A stretch of 14,097 bases of DNA, taken from assembly GCA_023428185.1 (NCBI GenBank), contig JAEYYZ010000060.1, positions 1 to 14,097 of the forward strand, given 5' to 3'. The notes beneath the pieces are model-generated. The model did not search any database and was not told the DNA's origin. It worked only from the letters and a program-made list of their open reading frames with translations. A program made the position numbers and the translations under genes. Numbering within the stretch: the stretch's first letter is position 1; every line of letters starts with the position of its first letter. This document shows positions 8,301 through 14,097 of this stretch, piece by piece. Source of the DNA: Actinomycetes bacterium (lineage in GTDB: Bacteria; Actinomycetota; Actinomycetes; Actinomycetales; Demequinaceae).

Positions 8301-8645
8301 TTTGAGATCCTTGCCACGTCCGGCACTGCCCGCGTACTGAAGCGCCATGGCATTCCCTCCACCGTGGTACGGAAGAACTCTGAGGGGCGCGGCCCCAACG
8401 GCGAACCCACCATCGTGGACCTCATCAACGCAGGGGAAGTCGCGCTAGTGGTGAACACTCCATCTGGTCAGGGTTCTCGCGCAGATGGTTACGAAATCCG
8501 CGCCGCAACAACAGCGGCCGACACCGCAATCATCACCACCACTCAGCAACTCGCCGCTGCAGTTCAAGCGATTGACGCCCTTCAAGGTTCACGCTTTGAA
8601 GTGATGAGCCTTCAGGAAGCGAGCGTTGCCCGCACGGACGCGTGA
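5337..8645 (+). CDS. carB: carbamoyl-phosphate synthase large subunit
   Basis: CarB makes carbamoyl phosphate from bicarbonate, ammonia from CarA and two ATP. The 1102-residue protein is complete and shows the internal duplication of the family. The first half (about 1-400) has GSGPIVIGQACEFDYSG (14-30), VVVRPSFTMGGLGSG (166-180) and IEMNPRVSRSSALASKATG (298-316). An oligomerisation domain follows at about 405-550. The second half (about 560-940) repeats these as ILGSGPNRIGQGIEFDYS (564-581), VLVRPSYVLGGRGME (715-729) and LEANPRASRTVPFVAKATG (846-864). The C-terminal MGS-like allosteric domain (about 955-1100) includes EILATSGTARVLKRHGI (990-1006), where UMP binds in characterised enzymes. 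GTG at 5337 overlaps the carA stop by one base, with GGAGAGG at 5322-5328. No break or frameshift is seen. Confidence 0.98.
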   Translation: MPRREDIKTVMVIGSGPIVIGQACEFDYSGTQACRVLKAEGLRVVLLNSNPATIMTDPEFADATYVEPITTEIIESIIAKERPDALLPTLGGQTALNAAIAAAEAGILDKYNVELIGANIEAINLGENRELFKGVVERCGAESARSFICHTMDECLAAAQDLKYPVVVRPSFTMGGLGSGFAYNEEDLRRIAGAGLHYSPSTEVLLEESILGWKEYELELMRDKHDNVVVVCSIENVDPVGVHTGDSVTVAPALTLTDREYQRMRDIGIAVIREVGVDTGGCNIQFAVEPDTGRIIVIEMNPRVSRSSALASKATGFPIAKIAARLAIGYTLDEIPNDITGSTPASFEPTLDYIVVKVPRFAFEKFPAADPVLTTTMKSVGEAMAMGRSFTEALGKALRSIDKKGSNFHWDGEVPTGEALESLLNEISIPTERRLVQVQQVLRAVHAGHADLQQVYTATGIDPWFLDQILLMNEVANDVALAPELDASTLRRAKEHGLSDPQIAALRGVTEADVAAARVAGGVLPVYKTVDTCAAEFEAHTPYHYSTYDAENEVRPRDREAVLILGSGPNRIGQGIEFDYSCVHAALTLKDKYETVMVNCNPETVSTDYDTADRLYFEPLTFEDVMAVYHAELAAGPVKGMLVQLGGQTPLSLAQRLADAGVPILGTSPEAIDRAEDRAAFGRVLDAAQLPAPAYGTAHGIEEALEIAERIGYPVLVRPSYVLGGRGMEIVYDRHQMEDYGTRMASVGDHATDAPLLVDRFLDLAVEIDVDALYDGTDLLLGGVMEHIEEAGIHSGDSACVLPPVTLSDADIARIRASTLALAEGIGVRGLINVQFALASDVLYVLEANPRASRTVPFVAKATGIPMAKAAARIMLGETIAQLRADGTLPRDDAAVNDMDQRIAVKEAVLPFKRFRTHAGLAVDSVLGPEMRSTGEVMGFDSTFPMAFAKSQAAAFGGLPMSGKAFVSMADRDKRSITFPVARLHQLGFEILATSGTARVLKRHGIPSTVVRKNSEGRGPNGEPTIVDLINAGEVALVVNTPSGQGSRADGYEIRAATTAADTAIITTTQQLAAAVQAIDALQGSRFEVMSLQEASVARTDA

Positions 8646-8704
8646 GCCCAGGTAACATGTGCAAATAGGACAAACCGGTAGGGGAGAGGCTAGAGAGGAG
8701 CCAC

Positions 8705-9568
8705 ATGCCGTTCGGCGCTCGGCTTGCTACAGCCATGGACCAATGGGGCCCACTGTGTGTGGGCATTGATCCTCATCCTGAACTCTTGGCGCGATGGGGA
8801 CTGCCCGACTCGGCGGAGTCGTTGGCTGCCTTCGGTGAAACGATCTTGGAGGCTTCACAGCGCTCGTGTGCGGCGGTGAAACCCAACTCCGCGTTCTTTG
8901 AACGGCACGGTGCGCGCGGAATCGCTGCTCTCGAACATGTCTTGCGTAGGGCGCGCGAGATGGAGATCCTCACCATTCTTGACGTCAAGCGTGGCGACAT
9001 TGGCTCCACCATGGAGGGATACGCCGATGCGTACCTCGCCGAAGGCGTGCCGCTTGAAGCCGATGCCATCACTGTCTCGCCCTACTTGGGTTTCGGCGCG
9101 TTGCAGCCGGCGTTTGATCTTGCAGAGCACAGCGGAAAAGGCGTGTTCGTGCTCGCCTTGACCTCCAACCCTGAAGGTGCAGAGGTCCAGCATGCACGCG
9201 GAACGGATGGCGTCGCAGTCGCGAACGCGATCGCCCAAGCGGCCGCAGAACTGAACTACGGCGCACGGCCCATGGGAAGCATCGGCTTGGTAGTGGGAGC
9301 CACTGTAGGCGGCGCAGTGCATGACCTAGGTCTCGATCTCGCGGCCGTCAACGGTCCGATCCTTGCTCCAGGCGTGGGAGCACAAGGTGCAGGCGCCGCA
9401 GAATTACAGCAGGTATTTGGTACTGCCCGTCAGCGAGTGCTTGTCAGTCAATCTCGTGGAGTACTAAGCGCAGGCCCGTTCGTTGAGAAGTTGAGGGGAG
9501 CCATTCAGGCGGCAGCTGGGGCCGCTCAGTACACCTTGCAGTCGGGCTCGCAAGCCGAGCACGACTGA
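8705..9568 (+). CDS. pyrF: orotidine 5'-phosphate decarboxylase (type 2)
   Basis: PyrF decarboxylates OMP to UMP, the last step of de novo UMP synthesis. The 287-residue length and sequence match the longer type 2 subfamily found in actinobacteria. LCVGIDPHPELL (17-28) begins the barrel and VKPNSAFFE (58-66) supplies the active-site Lys59. The catalytic tetrad block ILDVKRGDIGST (91-102) carries D93, K95 and D98. GFGALQPAF is the phosphate-side segment, and the C-terminal VLVSQSRGVL carries the conserved Arg. ATG at 8705 is preceded by GAGAGGAG at 8693-8700. A 59-base gap separates it from carB, the widest within the pyr block, but no terminator is visible, so read-through from the operon is likely. 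The genes for PyrD and PyrE, acting just before it, are not in the window. Confidence 0.97.
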   Translation: MPFGARLATAMDQWGPLCVGIDPHPELLARWGLPDSAESLAAFGETILEASQRSCAAVKPNSAFFERHGARGIAALEHVLRRAREMEILTILDVKRGDIGSTMEGYADAYLAEGVPLEADAITVSPYLGFGALQPAFDLAEHSGKGVFVLALTSNPEGAEVQHARGTDGVAVANAIAQAAAELNYGARPMGSIGLVVGATVGGAVHDLGLDLAAVNGPILAPGVGAQGAGAAELQQVFGTARQRVLVSQSRGVLSAGPFVEKLRGAIQAAAGAAQYTLQSGSQAEHD

Positions 9569-9591
9569 CTCCAGAGGAAGGAAAGGTCTCG

Positions 9592-9906
9592 ATGCCCACT
9601 CCTGAACTGTCAGACGAACAGCGCGCACAAGCACTCGTGAAAGCGACCGCAGTACGCAGTGCCCGGAGAGTCTTCAAAGATGAGCTTGCGCGCGGGGGGA
9701 TGACGCTCGAGCAGGCGATTCGCCGTGCAAAAGCCGACGATGCGCTTGCTGGGATCCGGGTTCATGATCTGCTCCAGTGCCTACCAGGGGTGGGCCCCAA
9801 GCGTTCAAGCCTGCTCATGAGCGAGATTGGCATCTCGTCTGCTCGTCGTATTCGGGGCCTGGGCGCTCACCAAGTGGAGGCGTTGCTCGCACGCGAGCGT
9901 CAATGA
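9592..9906 (+). CDS. mihF: integration host factor, actinobacterial type (mIHF)
   Basis: mIHF is a small nucleoid-associated protein specific to actinobacteria, unrelated in fold to the IHF/HU family. It bends and compacts DNA and was first found as the host factor for mycobacteriophage L5 integration. The 104-residue protein has the typical layout: an N-terminal helix region rich in charge (1-50, including LVKATAVRSARRVFKDELARG) and a helix-turn-helix-like DNA-binding region, LQCLPGVGPKRSSLLMSEIGIS (61-82), with the hairpin turn LPGVGPKR. ATG at 9592 follows GAGGAAGGAAAGG at 9574-9586. Its position directly before gmk, with an ATGA overlap at 9903-9906, is the conserved actinobacterial arrangement and is one of the best taxonomic clues in the window. 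Confidence 0.95.
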   Translation: MPTPELSDEQRAQALVKATAVRSARRVFKDELARGGMTLEQAIRRAKADDALAGIRVHDLLQCLPGVGPKRSSLLMSEIGISSARRIRGLGAHQVEALLARERQ

Positions 9907-10457
9907 GCCGTCTCGTAGTGATCGCTGGTCCCACAGCGGTAGGCAAGGGCACACTGGTCAGGGCGTTGCGCGAGCGCGAACCCTCTGTGTGGGTTTCGGT
10001 TTCCGCCACCACGAGAGCGCCACGCCCAGGAGAGATCGATGGCGTGCATTACTTCTTTGTGGACGACGCCGAGTTCGACCGGTTGGTGGAATCCCACGAG
10101 CTCTTAGAGTGGGCGACGGTGCACGGCAAGCATCGCTACGGCACCCCCAGGGGTCCGGTAGAAGAGCGGCTCGCCCTCGGCATACCGAGCATCCTTGAGA
10201 TTGATCTGCAAGGGGCACGGCAAGTGAGGCAGACGATGCCGCAAGCACTCTTTGTGTTCGTGGAACCACCGTCTTGGGACGAGTTGGTGCGCAGGCTTGA
10301 AGGACGGGGAACCGAGGACGAGCACCAGCGCGCCCAGCGTCTCGAGACGGCCCGCGAGGAGCTGGCCGCCGCGGCGGAGTTTGACGAGATTGTGGTGAAT
10401 GACGACCTAGAACGCGCCGTGGACCACCTGGAGCGCTTGGTCCTATCTGCACGGTAG
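9903..10457 (+). CDS. gmk: guanylate kinase
   Basis: Guanylate kinase phosphorylates GMP to GDP with ATP. The 184-residue protein is of standard bacterial length. The P-loop is GPTAVGKGT (9-17), the GMP-binding block is SATTRAPRPGEIDGVHYFF (34-52), and EWATVHGKHRYGTP (69-82) carries the Glu and Tyr that contact the guanine. EIDLQGARQV (99-108) is the family signature and RRLEGRGTED (130-139) is the lid. ATG at 9903 is chosen because it gives the normal N-terminus MSRLVVIAGP and overlaps the mihF stop by 4 bases. The frame is open further upstream to about 9777, but that stretch encodes nothing kinase-like and lies inside mihF. Translation is probably coupled to mihF. Confidence 0.97.
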   Translation: MSRLVVIAGPTAVGKGTLVRALREREPSVWVSVSATTRAPRPGEIDGVHYFFVDDAEFDRLVESHELLEWATVHGKHRYGTPRGPVEERLALGIPSILEIDLQGARQVRQTMPQALFVFVEPPSWDELVRRLEGRGTEDEHQRAQRLETAREELAAAAEFDEIVVNDDLERAVDHLERLVLSAR

Positions 10458-10460
10458 ACT
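10455..10460 (+). promoter_or_regulatory. possible -10 element (TAGACT) for rpoZ
   Basis: TAGACT begins at the gmk stop codon and is identical to the hexamer at the aroQ-efp junction. A start near 10467 would give a leader of about 37 bases carrying the rpoZ AAGGAG site at 10493-10498. No convincing -35 is visible. Inferred. Confidence 0.3.
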
Positions 10461-10503
10461 AGAGGCCGCTCAATACATGCTTGATTGAACACAAGGAGTC
10501 CAC

Positions 10504-10770
10504 GTGGCTGGAACGATCGCGGCCCCCGAGGGCATCACCAACCCTCCCATCGACGAACTGCTCGCCAAGGTGGACTCCAAGTACGCCCTCGTGATCTACG
10601 GCGCCAAGCGCGCTCGCCAGATCAACGCATACTACGAGGCCCTCGGCGAGGGTCACTTTGAGAATGTTGGCCCGCTAGTGGAGGCCGATTCCACCGACAA
10701 GCCTTTGTCTGTGGCGCTTCGCGAGATCAACGAAGCCAACCTCCTCGTTCTCGGCGAACCCACCGAGTAA
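10504..10770 (+). CDS. rpoZ: DNA-directed RNA polymerase omega subunit
   Basis: Omega helps fold and stabilise the beta' subunit of RNA polymerase. The 88-residue protein has the actinobacterial omega pattern: NPPIDELLAKVDSKYALVIY (13-32), then GAKRARQINAYYEAL (33-47), which is the core helix contacting beta', and KPLSVALREINEANL (66-80) near the end. GTG at 10504 has AAGGAG at 10494-10498 upstream (about 5 bases spacing), which settles the start. The order gmk-rpoZ-coaBC is shared by many bacteria. Only 9 bases separate it from coaBC, so the two are almost certainly co-transcribed. Confidence 0.96.
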   Translation: MAGTIAAPEGITNPPIDELLAKVDSKYALVIYGAKRARQINAYYEALGEGHFENVGPLVEADSTDKPLSVALREINEANLLVLGEPTE

Positions 10771-10779
10771 GTCACGCCC

Positions 10780-12003
10780 ATGCGCGTGCTGCTGGGAGTA
10801 ACCGGCGGTATCGCCGCGTATAAAGTCGCCCTCGTTGCCCGCCGACTCGTCGAGGACGGCCACTCGGTGCGAGTCATCCCTACTGAGGCCTCCCTCAACT
10901 TTGTGGGCCGGGCCACGTGGGAAGCACTGACAGGGCACCCGGCGCGTTCAGGGACTTTCGAGAACGTGCCTTCTGTAGAGCACGTCATGCTGGGCCAAAA
11001 CGCCGACGTAGTGCTGGTTGCACCTGCTACCGCAGACTTCTTGGCTTCTTACGCACATGGCGAGGCCCGGGATCTCCTCGGCAACGCCTTGCTTGCCACT
11101 TCCGCACCCGTGGTTGTCGCTCCCGCCATGCACACCGAGATGTGGGAACACGCTGCCACACAAGCGAACGTCGAAACCCTCAAGGCGCGTGGCGTTCATG
11201 TGGTGCCCCCGGCATCGGGTCGCTTGACAGGGAAAGACTCCGGCGTGGGTCGCTTACCTGAACCTGAGGACCTTGTTGCCGCGCTCTATGCCGTGGCTGA
11301 AGGCGCTGCGATCTCTCTGGAAGCGCCCAGTGAGCCCTGGGGCGACCTCAGTGGCGTCCGAATCCTCGTTACAGCAGGCGGCACGCGTGAGCCGGTGGAC
11401 GCCGTGAGGTACTTGGGTAACCACTCCAGCGGACATCAGGGATTCGCTCTGGCCGAGGCCGCACGTGAACGGGGCGCCCACGTCACAGTGGTGGCAGCCA
11501 ACGTGGCGCTCCCACTGGGGGAGGGCATCGTGCGAGTGGACGTAGAAACGGGCCTAGAGTTCGCCGATGCCGTGAAGACGGCTGCGCCCGAGAACGACGT
11601 GGTGATTATGGCTGCAGCAGTGGCGGACTACAGGCCGGCGTCGGTGTCCACCGTCAAGGTCAAGAAGACCGGCGGAGGACTGACGCTGGAATTGGTGGAG
11701 ACCGAGGATGTTCTGGCTTCCCTCGTTGCCGCGAGACGTGCGGGACAGATCTTGGTGGGCTTTGCCGCGGAGACTGGTGATGATGTAGCGAGTTACCTAG
11801 AACATGGCTCGGCCAAGGCGATACGCAAGGGCGCGGACTTGCTCGCAGTAAACCGGGTGGGAAGCAACGCGGGGTTTGGCGACATCGAGAACGAAGTGCA
11901 TGTGCTCGATGCCACCGGCACGCAGGTCGCCCACGCACAGGGTTCAAAGTCGTTGGTGGCGCACGCGATCCTCGATGCATTAGCAGCATTGAGGCGCCCG
12001 TAG
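10780..12003 (+). CDS. coaBC: bifunctional phosphopantothenoylcysteine decarboxylase / phosphopantothenate-cysteine ligase
   Basis: CoaBC joins 4'-phosphopantothenate to cysteine (CoaB, using CTP) and decarboxylates the product to 4'-phosphopantetheine (CoaC, FMN-dependent) in coenzyme A synthesis. The 407-residue fusion begins with the flavoprotein part (1 to about 180): VTGGIAAYK (7-15), the catalytic His68 in SVEHV, APATADFLA (81-89) and APAMHTEMW (114-122). CoaB (about 190-407) shows RILVTAGGTREPVDAVRYLGN (194-214), SSGHQGFALAE and AAAVADYRP. Two points are odd. The usual Asn of the P-x-M-N-x-x-M-W motif is His118 here, and the flap that normally holds the catalytic Cys reads GRLTGKDSGVGRLPE (147-161) without one; the whole protein has no cysteine. 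As I recall, mycobacterial homologues look similar, so this is probably lineage-wide. There is no strong ribosome binding site; the gene is coupled to rpoZ 9 bases upstream. Confidence 0.96.
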   Translation: MRVLLGVTGGIAAYKVALVARRLVEDGHSVRVIPTEASLNFVGRATWEALTGHPARSGTFENVPSVEHVMLGQNADVVLVAPATADFLASYAHGEARDLLGNALLATSAPVVVAPAMHTEMWEHAATQANVETLKARGVHVVPPASGRLTGKDSGVGRLPEPEDLVAALYAVAEGAAISLEAPSEPWGDLSGVRILVTAGGTREPVDAVRYLGNHSSGHQGFALAEAARERGAHVTVVAANVALPLGEGIVRVDVETGLEFADAVKTAAPENDVVIMAAAVADYRPASVSTVKVKKTGGGLTLELVETEDVLASLVAARRAGQILVGFAAETGDDVASYLEHGSAKAIRKGADLLAVNRVGSNAGFGDIENEVHVLDATGTQVAHAQGSKSLVAHAILDALAALRRP

Positions 12004-12021
12004 CGCGTCAGTGCCACGCAC

Positions 12022-12027
12022 TAGAGT
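12022..12027 (+). promoter_or_regulatory. possible -10 element (TAGAGT) giving a leaderless metK mRNA
   Basis: TAGAGT ends 7 bases before the metK ATG at 12035, so a start 7-8 bases downstream of the hexamer would fall at 12034-12035 on or next to the A of the ATG. No Shine-Dalgarno sequence is present between coaBC and this ATG, which is what a leaderless gene would show. Leaderless mRNAs with a TANNNT element at this distance are common in actinobacteria. No clear -35 is visible. Inferred. Confidence 0.45.
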
Positions 12028-12034
12028 GGACGGC

Positions 12035-13198
12035 ATGCCACTTCGTCTGTTCAGTTCCGAATCGGTCACAGAGGGCCACCCCGACAAGGTTGCCGACCAA
12101 ATCTCTGACGCGATCCTGGATGAGATGTTGCGGCAAGACCAATTGTCTCGCGTGGCGGTTGAGACTCTCGTGACCACGGGCTTGGTCCATGTCGCAGGAG
12201 AGGTCACCACGTCGGCCTATGTGGACATCCCCAACACCATCCGGGGAGTGGTGCGGGACATCGGCTATACGTCCTCGGCCATTGGGTTTGATGCCGACTC
12301 GTGTGGCGTGTCTGTGTCGATCGGCGAGCAAAGCCCAGACATTTGGCAAGGCGTCTCCAACGCTACGGACAGCAACGAGCACGAACTCGGCGCAGGCGAC
12401 CAAGGCCTGATGTTCGGCTACGCCTGCCAAGACACGCCCGAACTCATGCCGCTTCCCATCGCGATGGCTCACCGGTTGACTCAACGGCTCGCCGAGGTCC
12501 GCAAGTCGGGCTTGGTTTCAGGGTTGCGTCCCGATGGCAAGGCTCAAGTAACCATCGGGTACGACGGTGACACGGCGGTCACCGTAGACACTGTGGTGGT
12601 CTCTTCCCAACACGACCCCGATGCAGGCGGAGATGACCTCAAGGCTGCGATCGAGTCAGAAGTCATTACTCCGGTTCTTGCCCAGTTCAATTTGGACTCG
12701 TCCGGGCACCGATCGCTCATCAATCCCACGGGCAAGTTCGTCATCGGCGGACCGCAAGGAGACGCTGGTCTCACCGGTCGCAAAATCATTGTGGATACGT
12801 ACGGTGGTATGGCTCGCCATGGTGGCGGTGCGTTCTCGGGCAAGGACCCCTCTAAGGTCGATCGCTCAGCCGCGTATGCCATGCGATGGGTCGCCAAGAA
12901 CGTTGTCGCAGCCGGGCTCGCGGCGCGCTGCGAGATCCAGGTGGCGTACGCCATCGGCACTGCCCACCCCGTGGGCCTCTATGTCGAGACATTTGGTACA
13001 GCCACCACGGACCAGGACCGCATTGTTGCCGCCGTGAAGAAGGTCTTTGACTTGCGGCCCGGCGCCATCATTGAAGCGCTCGACTTGCGGCGCCCTATCT
13101 ACCGCCAGACGGCAGCGTACGGACACTTTGGCCGGGAACTGCCGGACTTCACATGGGAGCGCACCGATAAAGTGGACGAGCTCCTCAGCGCCGTGTGA
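12035..13198 (+). CDS. metK: S-adenosylmethionine synthetase
   Basis: MetK makes S-adenosylmethionine from methionine and ATP. From ATG 12035 the protein has 387 residues, near the family norm. It begins as the family does with LFSSESVTEGHPDKVADQIS (5-24, ATP-contacting His15 and Asp17). The methionine/loop signature is GAGDQGLMFGYA (119-130). LINPTGKFVIGGPQGDAGLTG (228-248) follows, and the phosphate-binding loop is GGGAFSGKDPSKVDRS (263-278). The in-frame GTG at 12011 would add eight residues (MPRTRVDG) unlike MetK and has no ribosome binding site. The ATG fits a leaderless start from the TAGAGT element. With only 31 bases after coaBC there is no room for a SAM riboswitch. Its stop is 1 base before the priA start. 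Confidence 0.97.
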   Translation: MPLRLFSSESVTEGHPDKVADQISDAILDEMLRQDQLSRVAVETLVTTGLVHVAGEVTTSAYVDIPNTIRGVVRDIGYTSSAIGFDADSCGVSVSIGEQSPDIWQGVSNATDSNEHELGAGDQGLMFGYACQDTPELMPLPIAMAHRLTQRLAEVRKSGLVSGLRPDGKAQVTIGYDGDTAVTVDTVVVSSQHDPDAGGDDLKAAIESEVITPVLAQFNLDSSGHRSLINPTGKFVIGGPQGDAGLTGRKIIVDTYGGMARHGGGAFSGKDPSKVDRSAAYAMRWVAKNVVAAGLAARCEIQVAYAIGTAHPVGLYVETFGTATTDQDRIVAAVKKVFDLRPGAIIEALDLRRPIYRQTAAYGHFGRELPDFTWERTDKVDELLSAV

Positions 13199-13199
13199 T

Positions 13200-14097
13200 G
13201 TGGCAGGAGTAGCTCGAGTCGTGATCGACTCCGCGGTTCCGCATTTGGACCGTGAGTTCGACTACGCGATACCTGAATCGCTCAGCCCCGACGTAGCCGT
13301 TGGCACTCGTGTCAGGGTTCCTTTTGCTGGCCGATTGTTGTCGGGCGTGGTGGTCGACCTGGCGACCGAGCCTTCTCCCGGTGTGAATCCCGCAAGCATC
13401 CGCTCTGCGGCACCCGTGCCCTCGTACACCACGGACGGGATTGCGCTTGCTCGCGAAGTAGCCCGCCGGTATGCCGGCTCTGTCTGGGACGTGTTGAGGC
13501 TCATGGCGCCGCCGCGTGTTGCAGCAGTGGAAAAACGCTTTGCTTCCGGCACCGACGCCCGGCCCAACTTCTCACTTCTTGGAGAAGCCGCTCAACGCCT
13601 CACGAGCGCGGGCGCGGGTTTGCTGCCGCAGGCTGTAGGCGACGAGCAGGTGGAGTCCCCACGGCCGGGCCGCTGGGTGTGGACGGCTCCACCGTCCGCG
13701 GATCGAGCAGTAGTGCCTGCACGGGAACTCCTGGGGTGGGCGCTTGATGGGCTGGTGCGCAAGGGAGAAGGCACCACGCTCATGGTGATGCCAGATGCTC
13801 GCGCTGTCCGTCACATGCTTGAGGTAGCCCAGGAAGTGGGATTACGTCCCTGGGAGCACAAGAACGGTGGCGATATCGCGGTGCTCGACCACGATGCCGG
13901 ACCCACGGCACGATACGAGGCTTACTTGACCGCTCTGTACGGACGCGTGGCACTGGTAGTGGGTACCCGGCCGGTGGCCCTTCAACCAGTGCCGTCGCTC
14001 ACGTCAATAGTGGTGTGGGACGAAGCCTCGGACGCTCTCCAAGACCAACATGCGCCGTACCCACACGCGCGGACCCTTGCAGCTATGCGGTCTCTGA
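13200..14097 (+). CDS. priA: primosomal protein N' PriA, helicase-motif-degenerate type (3' end outside window)
   Basis: PriA restarts stalled replication forks by recognising fork DNA and loading the replisome. The frame is open from GTG 13200 to the right edge (299 residues). The N-terminal 3'-DNA-binding domain is clear: VARVVIDSAVPHLDREFDYAI (4-24) and VGTRVRVPFAGRLLSGVVVD (34-53), then IALAREVARRYAGSVWDVLRLMAPPR (81-106). The next part aligns by order with the PriA helicase core, but its motifs are lost. Where GxTGSGKT should be there is WTAPPSADRAVV (161-172). Where the DEEH box should be there is WDEASD (273-278), although VVGTRPVALQPVPSL (253-267) still echoes the GTRSA block. This is the known state of actinobacterial PriA, thought to lack helicase activity. 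The GTG lies right after the metK stop and keeps the conserved ARVxxD start; a GTG at 13221 would cut it. Confidence 0.9.
   Translation, partial: MAGVARVVIDSAVPHLDREFDYAIPESLSPDVAVGTRVRVPFAGRLLSGVVVDLATEPSPGVNPASIRSAAPVPSYTTDGIALAREVARRYAGSVWDVLRLMAPPRVAAVEKRFASGTDARPNFSLLGEAAQRLTSAGAGLLPQAVGDEQVESPRPGRWVWTAPPSADRAVVPARELLGWALDGLVRKGEGTTLMVMPDARAVRHMLEVAQEVGLRPWEHKNGGDIAVLDHDAGPTARYEAYLTALYGRVALVVGTRPVALQPVPSLTSIVVWDEASDALQDQHAPYPHARTLAAMRSL

Noticed and set aside
9777..9902. N-terminal extension of gmk by 42 codons
   Set aside because: The extension overlaps mihF in another frame, encodes nothing like guanylate kinase, and the normal start MSRLVVIAGP at 9903 has an ATGA overlap with mihF.
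12011..12034. GTG at 12011 as the metK start
   Set aside because: It adds eight residues not typical of MetK, has no ribosome binding site, and covers the likely -10 hexamer.
12004..12034. SAM riboswitch upstream of metK
   Set aside because: Only 31 bases separate coaBC from the metK ATG, too few for any known SAM aptamer, and no fitting structure is seen.
13221..13223. Downstream GTG as the priA start
   Set aside because: It would remove the ARVV part of the conserved N-terminal strand; GTG 13200 keeps it and lies directly after the metK stop.
1..14097. Mobile element, CRISPR array, prophage site, tRNA/rRNA, or a new multi-gene system
   Set aside because: Every gene is a recognisable core gene in a conserved order, there are no direct repeat arrays or transposase remnants, and the gaps are at most 74 bases.

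Overview
The window is a compact, high-GC stretch of housekeeping genes, all on the + strand, from the chromosome of an actinobacterium. Four things point there. An actinobacterial-type integration host factor (mIHF) sits directly before gmk. The order aroQ-efp-nusB-pyrRBC-carAB-pyrF-mihF-gmk-rpoZ-coaBC-metK-priA is the actinobacterial one. PriA has degenerate helicase motifs, as is usual in that phylum. Half of the genes start with GTG (efp, nusB, pyrC, carA, carB, rpoZ and priA). Compared with what I recall of other groups, there is no pepQ between aroQ and efp and no bldD between nusB and pyrR. That is compatible with Micrococcales-like lineages, but I cannot fix the family.

Layout. Bases 1-242 hold the 3' end of aroQ (shikimate pathway). 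efp and nusB follow at 284-1260 and overlap by one base. A 74-base gap carries two small inverted repeats and a hairpin that fits the PyrR-binding consensus and pairs with the pyrR Shine-Dalgarno sequence. Bases 1335-8645 are one tightly coupled pyrimidine operon, pyrR-pyrB-pyrC-carA-carB, whose genes overlap by 1-4 bases except for a 3-base gap before carA. pyrF follows after 59 bases. Then come mihF and gmk (4-base overlap), rpoZ, coaBC, metK, and the 5' part of priA, which runs off the right edge.

How the genes work together. CarAB, PyrB, PyrC and PyrF cover de novo UMP synthesis except the PyrD and PyrE steps, which are not here. PyrR would feed uridine nucleotide levels back onto translation through the leader hairpin. 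Gmk (GMP to GDP), RpoZ (RNA polymerase omega), EF-P and NusB tie the region to nucleotide supply, transcription and translation. CoaBC and MetK make coenzyme A precursor and S-adenosylmethionine.

I found no mobile elements, CRISPR arrays, tRNA or rRNA genes, or foreign-looking islands. I saw no convincing new multi-gene system. No stretch longer than 75 bases lacks a gene. The most informative details are regulatory or involve lost residues: the SD-sequestering PyrR hairpin, TAGA(C/G)T -10-like hexamers at four gene junctions (one placing metK in a leaderless position), a CoaBC with no cysteine at all, and the helicase-dead PriA.
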